Below are positions 58,401-64,000 of a stretch of 64,000 bases of DNA, piece after piece. The position numbers and the translations under genes were made by a program. Position 1 is the stretch's first letter. Every line of letters starts with the position of its first letter. This DNA is from Breviolum minutum Mf 1.05b.01 (taxonomy: Eukaryota; Sar; Dinophyceae; Suessiales; Symbiodiniaceae), in assembly GCA_000507305.1 (NCBI GenBank), contig DF239334.1, positions 163,345-227,344 of the forward strand. The letters are read 5' to 3'. The notes beneath the pieces were generated by a model. That model saw only the letters and a list, made by a program, of their open reading frames with translations, searched no databases and was not told the DNA's origin.

Positions 58401-59970
58401 CATCTGCAGTGACCAACCCCGACTTTGAACCATAAGTAATCCACAAGATTCATAGGTAAAATAGGGCATGTCAGGGAATCCCCATGCCCCCTCCAAATTG
58501 CCTGAATGTAAGGTGGTTGAATTGTTCAAGGACAGGAAATCAACACATCTTCAGATCATCCGAGGGAATTTCCATGGGATGAAACTGGTGCAACAGAAAC
58601 GGAGGAACTCCATCAGGTCGAGTCATCCAAAAATCCAAGACTCCAATGGATTGATCCGATCCGATCGTTTGGATGTCGAGTATCAGTTGCTTATCAGTAT
58701 TTGATGTTATTTCATGTTATTTCCGTATTCAATGCCCTATTCTTTCAGGTTTTCAGAAAAGTTATAATATATATTATATGATTCACACGGTTTCACCATC
58801 TTCCACCAGTTTTCATGATCTGCTCGATACTGTCAAGTCGAAGCACTCCAAGGCAAAAGTAATTTGTGTGGCATCCAAGTGATGAGTGAACCTCACCTAC
58901 ATACTGATGAGGGACATGCCTTTTTGGAATCCTATTATCAGCAAGCCATTTTGGCAGCACGAGATTTCCTGGATCCCTCTGTGCCTATCGTGCTCTTTGA
59001 GTGGACATATGAGATGTCCAAATGGGACGAAAACGCATTTCCAGAAGCTATGTATGGAAAGGTTGCTCATCTGAAGATGAAGGGCCAAGGGGCCGTTGTT
59101 TTACCAAAGCAACTTTATGATTTGATGCAAAGTGCTATGGCGATTGCGCTGTTTTTGAGCTGAGGTTTGTTGGGACACCCACCTCTATCACTTTCCAACA
59201 TCTGGGCAGACATGGACCTCTCAAAACAATGGCCTGGAGCAAGCAAAGACTCTTGCCTATTCTTGCCTTGCCTTCTTCAAGATTGTTTGTTGATCCATGT
59301 TACGCTCACCGAAAAAGGACCGAATACAACGTCTCAGTTGAAAGATGGCTTCTCTTTTAGTATGGCATCTTTTTAGGGGTTATGGCCATGTTTGTTTTGG
59401 GTGTAGAGCATCTTGAGTCAAACAAGCTTGACTGAAAAATGAGCTGGCGGCTGGTTGTTTCATGGCCTTGAGGCAAGCATATTCCTGGGATTTGCAGCAA
59501 TTGCGACACTTCTCGCAAGCGCAAGGTATGGCATCACAAAGGGGTAAGTGGGGGAGAAGGTCTCTCCAGGAATTTTATTCCGTTCCGAATGTTCTATCAT
59601 GCCATGCCATTCAAACCTACCACGTCCTCAAGAATCTAATACTGTAGCTAGTACAAGTATGCGTGTAGATATGACATAATGTATCATAATGTATTCATGT
59701 AATATATAATCCAGATAGATTGTATATATGACTGGCTAGTCCCTTTAAAGGGAGATACTGCAAGGAGCTTGGGCATCAAAAAATAGTCCCTAAGCAAGAT
59801 TTTAGATGATTCATCATAGTTTGAAGATCTATCGATACCATCCGATACCTCATCCCTTCAATTCACCTCAATGCTTCCGCAAAGGCCGCGACCGAGTCTT
59901 TGTTTGCGAATTCTCCCTCGCAGGGCCAAATCTGAATCTACCTGAAACTCGTGAATTCGCTGAATGGCTG
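55465..59970 (+). CDS. GH5 glucan 1,3-beta-glucosidase (exo-beta-1,3-glucanase)-like gene
   Basis: Exons in collinear order with yeast-type exo-1,3-beta-glucanases. 55,465-55,546 gives KWHGVNYGNRFIPEDWM (the conserved GVN.G start). 56,462-56,565 gives EGHFAEMKSMGVEVIRVPCG then YWNW (classical G...VR.P.GYW). About 58,805-59,060 gives GIQVMSEPHLHTDEGHAFLE and FLDPSVPIVLFEWTYEMSKW, with the acid/base Glu at 58,888-58,890. 59,210-59,280 gives NNGLEQAKTLAYSCLAFFKI. About 59,873-59,970 gives RVFVCEFSLAGPNLNLPETR, with the nucleophile Glu at 59,908-59,910. The enzyme hydrolyses beta-1,3-glucan from non-reducing ends, useful for reserve-glucan or wall turnover. The usual NEP motif is SEP here. Exons for the DLHG-type segment were not found. 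A candidate exon at about 58,308-58,410 (GYMEANLQMAVEAVREMARY) may belong here. Confidence 0.7.
56462..56565 (+). CDS. GH5 exon: first barrel strands
   Basis: After GGATCAG the frame reads MMSWLDATISEGHFAEMKSM then GVEVIRVPCGYWNW, with donor GTGACT after ACTGG. The motif HF..m...G...iR.P.GYWN is diagnostic for this GH5 branch. Confidence 0.7.
58805..59060 (+). CDS. GH5 exon with acid/base Glu
   Basis: ARYCQVEALQGKSNLCGIQV, then MSEPHLHTDEGHAFLESYYQ and a helix leading to PIVLFEWTYEMSKWDENAFP. Aligns with G(I)E(L)(I)NEP of the family, with Asn changed to Ser. Donor probably just after AMYGK. Confidence 0.7.
59873..59970 (+). CDS. GH5 exon with nucleophile Glu
   Basis: RKGRDRVFVCEFSLAGPNLN then LPETREFAEWL, matching the (G)E(F/W)S(L)A nucleophile box of exo-beta-1,3-glucanases with Cys in place of the usual Gly. 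Donor probably GTGCCT at 59,971. Confidence 0.65.
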
Positions 59971-61930
59971 GTGCCTGGCAAGTTGTTTCAGATAGTTTCC
60001 TTGAGGTTTTCATTTTTTGTTTCTATTTTTGCTCAGATGAACCCAAAGAGTGACTGAGTGTCTTGTAGGTCTTACAAAGCTGATTCTTCCATGTATTCAA
60101 AAATGCGACGCGAGATGAATCTGTTTTTGTGTACCCTTTTCGATCGGGCTTAAAATTATCAAAGTGACATCTAGGCGGCCTTCTTGGACCACCTAATTCA
60201 GCAGCAATACTTCCAATGCCTCCAGAATTTGAATATGGATTGCACAATGAAAGTCGACTGGCACAAATCACAATTTAGAGCTGTGTGAGTCTGGTAGGTA
60301 TCATTGGCCGCGGAAAAGCTTGTAAAAAACAGCTTCATAGGGCGTTTTTTGTGGAATTTGTACGAAACACCTTGACATGATTACTTGTCCATTGTGCATG
60401 CTATCTAGACAAGGTGGAGCAAATGGATTTCGCCTGTTCGGGTTCAATGCTTTGGTCATATGACAATAGAATCACTGCCTGGAGCCTCTTGGACTAGCAA
60501 GACTTACCTGGGTAGGGAGCAACGTGATTAGGAAACCATTGCGTCTTTGAATGATTCTGATTGATTTGTATAAGATTTGTTTGTGTTGTATCATTAGTTT
60601 CCGTTGTATCTCTGAGAACTGCCTGAGAAGAGGCCCGTTCAATAAGTGGAGGATTCAGAATCAGCATTTCACTTGGAACACATGTTGACAGAATATTCCC
60701 ACTGAGAGGTTTCCTAACCAATAGGAACAGCGACACATAGCATCAAAGCACAGCGACACAGGCACGGCACCAATCGACACCAGCAATTCCCCGAGGCTTG
60801 CAGCGTCAGTGCCGAGAGTGGGGCTTGGATTGGAAACGACTGTGGGCTTCTCGAGATGGTGCACGAGCAGGTGCCAGCATTGGAATTCGAGCTGCTTCCT
60901 TTGGAACTTGGTTGACTGCCAATGACCAAGGAGCTGTCGGGGTGTTGTTTTCGCTGCTGTAAGCTCACAGCTTCCCAGGATACTGTCCAACATCCCAAAA
61001 CAATCCAAAGATCAGTGAAAAGTTGACTGAATTTGAGAGGGAAAACAAGGCCCATTTAGGCTCTCTAATTACAAGTTGTTGAAATCTAGTATTTCAGCAT
61101 GAAATACTTGTTCTACAGTTTCAATTGAGTAAGTTATCTATCCGATCTATCCCTTTGATGGAGCAGGAGCAGTGGAGGCAGATGCCCCTGAACACTCTTG
61201 GTGGGAGGAATGGGTGTCTGGGTTTGATAGCTCAGAAGTGTTTTTTTGTTTTAAAGCCGTGGGCCGTGTGTGCGGTTGTACCTCTAAGTCTAAACATCCT
61301 TAGATTATTCGAAACCCTTCTAGAGACCTATGCTATGACTGCGCCTTGTCAGTCCTAGATGCTGATTAATTTATTGGATGAGAACACCATGGACTACAGA
61401 TTTTGTAGATCATTGATCATTGCAAATTGCATCAAATTGTCACGTAAATTGAATCGGAACCTTGGGATCCCCAAGATGAAGCAATATCTAAATCGACATG
61501 TTTGGATGAATTTGGTGTCCAATTCAGGTTCCATATCGATACAGCGTTGAGGGCAAGGCCAAAATTGCTTTAAGATCTGCAGCTTTTGGAACATGGCTGA
61601 GTGTCACTTGTGAAGGTGTACCTTGGCAGAAATTTGATGCAGTTGTTTAAAGATGTTCCTGTGGTTTGGTGTGGTTTGAGTTGTGAACATACGGTATACC
61701 GGTATACCTCAAGACCGATTGCAACATGTTTTGAAGACAAACAAGCAGCATCATAATTACATACAATCGCTATACTACTATGATTCCCATGTGATGGTGC
61801 ACACAGATTTAAACAAACTTTGTTCCCTTCATGAATTCCGATAGCATGCAATCAATCACTGAGGAAGTCACACAATCAGAGCATCGGTCTGCTTGGGAGG
61901 ACAGATGCTGCCATTGCATAAATTTGGCCC
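59971..61930. other. No firm exon
   Basis: Expected C-terminal exons of the GH5 gene were not identified. A weak acidic open stretch on + at about 61,150-61,235 (EADAPEHSWWEEWVSGFDSS) could be one. The - strand open frames near 60,660-61,055 look non-coding. Confidence 0.35.
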
Positions 61931-61938
61931 GATCTCCG

Positions 61939-62165
61939 GGGGTAACCCCTGCCACCTATGTTGACATAGTTGCTTCATTGGTTGGGATCAACGGCTTTGC
62001 ATGTTTCAAGTGACTGATAACGAAACTGGAGCTGCATGTACTCCAATTGTAGCCATGTGGAACATGAACAACAGCTTCATCAGCCTATTGCGGAGGAGTT
62101 TTCGGTCCTCTACCATGCAGATCATGATGGACATCAATGCATCTCTCTTCAATCCTTTCATGGTT
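61939..62165 (+). CDS. Possible exons, unrecognised
   Basis: Two adjoining coding-like stretches: TPATYVDIVASLVGINGFAC near 61,945-62,010 and TGAACTPIVAMWNMNNSFIS then LLRRSFRSSTMQIMMDINAS at 62,027-62,150. No domain is recognised; boundaries are uncertain. Confidence 0.35.
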
Positions 62166-64000
62166 CCTGGCTTTCTGACTCTCGCACGCATATGATTTGA
62201 AAACTTTTTGCATTGTTTTCTATTGGATTTATATAACTCCTGATCGCCACACCTTTTGAAGGGCTCAGCCTTCTGTTTTCCAAAACACTGGCCAAATGCA
62301 TGTTTCTTTGCAATCAATGATATGCAGAGGGATGGACCAATGCGCCAGGGAGAATTCTGGCACCCTCGGTAAACAACTCGCCTCCAGGAAATAAACTCAC
62401 TGTATATACACATGGCAGATGCTCGTTTGCACTGTGAAAGGAAGGAGATCCAGCTATATCAAGAGGAGCTTGCTGGATTTTGTCCATCAACAATGCGTAA
62501 ACCTTTACCTTTTGAATGGTTGAGCTTTAATTTTTTTGGGGGGGTGAGAATGTGAGAATCCTTATATATACAGTATATATATGATTTTATTAGTTAGCAT
62601 AAGATAACATCATGTTCCACCAAACTTTTCAGGCTCCACCTACCCCGGGACCCTGAATTTGACGAGTCGATGTAATAACTTCCCTTCCACCATTTTCCCC
62701 CGAGGTCAGGCGCTTCAACGGCCCACAGCACCGGCTATTGCTGTCTACAGCCTATTCGATTCATGATACGGAGGTGCCCGGGGTTAAATCGCCTGGCAAT
62801 TTTGGAGGTTGGCCGATGTTGAGAGGTGAGGTGAGTTTCCTGTTTTCAAATTATGGAAGAAACATGGAAACAATCAACTAACGATTGAAGATGTTTAGTC
62901 GGGGGTATTCAAAGTTTGCAGACATGTTCACGTGGGTGAGATTTAGTGAGACTCATAATACGATGATATGCATGAGTTTGGGGGGAGGTATGCTGGCTTC
63001 CAGTATGTGTGTCTTGCAAATGCGACAAAGTACCGTTCCACCACATGATGCAAGATGACGGACTGGATTTTCATGAGCAGAGCTGTACATGGATGACCTC
63101 TATATACCAAGAATATAACCATACTATGTCCAAGGTTTATGATGCAGAATCCGATATCCAGCAATGTTACTTAAGACTATTTTATTGTCTTTTCTCCCCA
63201 AGTCACAAGGGAAATCATCTCTTTTCAAACTTAATGTTTGGACATTTCGCAGGTCAATACAGCTTGGCTGATTAGCTGATGCTCCGAGCTTCCAGTGAAA
63301 GTTATTTTCTCCTTTTTCCTGCATGCGAATGTGACCCTGAAATTGATGCATGTAGGAAGCGTAGGATGATTTGAAAGCCTGGATCACGGGAGGTCTCTTT
63401 GAAGCTCTGTAATTGTAGATGTTTCTATGATATTGTACATGGAGATTCAGGACATCATGTTGATGTCTGAAATGCATCGTACCACTTAAATTGTACGTTT
63501 ATCTGATATGTTTCCAATAAGGACATTGAGTAGAAGGCAAATAGTAAAACTGTCAAAGTCCACGATATCATCTCCAAATTCAGGCTTTCTTTTTCTCGAA
63601 GGTTCTCGACTGCAAAGCTAGCGAGATCCTGTTAATCGGTCCATGGATCCCTACCTTGGGAGATCCCAAAAACGAAGGCGGAATTGACGTCATCCCAGAA
63701 ATCGCTAGTGAATGCCAAGCAGGGATTTTTGAAGTCCAATGGATATGAAAGAATTAAAAGAATTTGTGTTTCAGGAAATCTTACAAGTTGACATGGACCA
63801 CACTTGTGGTATGAGCACTGGAATTATCTACTCCATTTCACAGATTCTTGCCAATTTCTTAAGTTGGTTTTTGATGTTTGCATCTTTCCGATCGTACGGC
63901 ACCAATAGCAATGGAAGAATATGTGTTGGCTGGTTTCTAGAGAGCAGTCATTGATATGAGTCTGAGCGATAAGACATGAAGACATCGAGGATTCGAGGTG
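62166..64000. other. Intron/intergenic, weak exon candidates
   Basis: Coding-like + stretches at about 62,765-62,830 (DTEVPGVKSPGNFGGWPMLR) and about 63,635-63,735 (GPWIPTLGDPKNEGGIDVIP then EIASECQAGIFEVQW) have no recognised domain or secure ends. An open frame from 63,739 shows a hydrophobic stretch (SQILANFLSWFLMFASF) that could be a membrane segment. Confidence 0.3.

Noticed and set aside
1-64000. CRISPR arrays, rRNA and tRNA genes, riboswitches, operons
   Set aside because: None seen; repeats present are TA runs, minisatellites and inverted repeats, and the region is eukaryotic with spliced genes. A few GGTTTGAATCC-like strings lack a tRNA cloverleaf around them.

Overview
The window looks like nuclear DNA of a dinoflagellate, most probably a Symbiodiniaceae-type species. 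The reasons are: many very short exons in long AT-rich introns full of (TA)n runs; all host-type exons I can support on the + strand (unidirectional gene order); at least one probable GA-AG intron; a 13-nt match to the dinoflagellate spliced leader; and mobile-element proteins of a style common in dinoflagellates (PPC...EHP methyltransferase-like domains, KRPAA-rich tails, CxxC...CxxC knuckles). This assignment is inference; there is no rRNA or tRNA to anchor it.

Layout. 1.2-5.8 kb: scattered + strand exons, including two S1 RNA-binding segments and an Ala/Pro linker. 8.3-12.7 kb: + strand exons, several carrying an STPGR/SHIPPO-type PGPxxY repeat (axonemal microtubule protein type). 13-25.7 kb: an intron-rich + strand region with several clean exons of unrecognised product, closing with an apparent terminal exon at 25,526-25,668.

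25.78-39.58 kb is a block of mobile DNA, all coded on the - strand. First comes a 5'-truncated LINE (zinc fingers, then a C5-methyltransferase-like domain, then a poly-A tail). Directly against it lies an 11.4-kb element with perfect 88-bp terminal inverted repeats. That element carries a DDE/DUF7869-type transposase, a second, different PPC...EHP methyltransferase-like protein, a multi-exon gene of about 1,000-1,200 codons with no recognised function, two small genes, a 232-bp near-perfect palindrome and several tandem repeats. This element is the most interesting object in the window.

39.58-44 kb: immediately right of the element is a + strand polycystin/PKD2-like cation channel (ShK-like Cys domain, polycystin extracellular domain, pore helices) with an in-frame TAG and a duplicated downstream exon. 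45-47 kb: a few TPR/Sel1-like exons. 47-54.9 kb: mostly introns or intergenic DNA, very AT-rich at 51.6-52.2 kb. 54.9-60 kb: a + strand GH5 exo-beta-1,3-glucanase-like gene traced through five exons that contain both expected catalytic glutamates. 60-64 kb: a few possible exons of unknown genes. Small foldback/MITE elements occur at 5.1, 22.5 and 46.2 kb.

The host genes are unrelated in function. Exon ends are read by eye from GT/GC/GA...AG and frame continuity and are approximate unless a phase check is mentioned.
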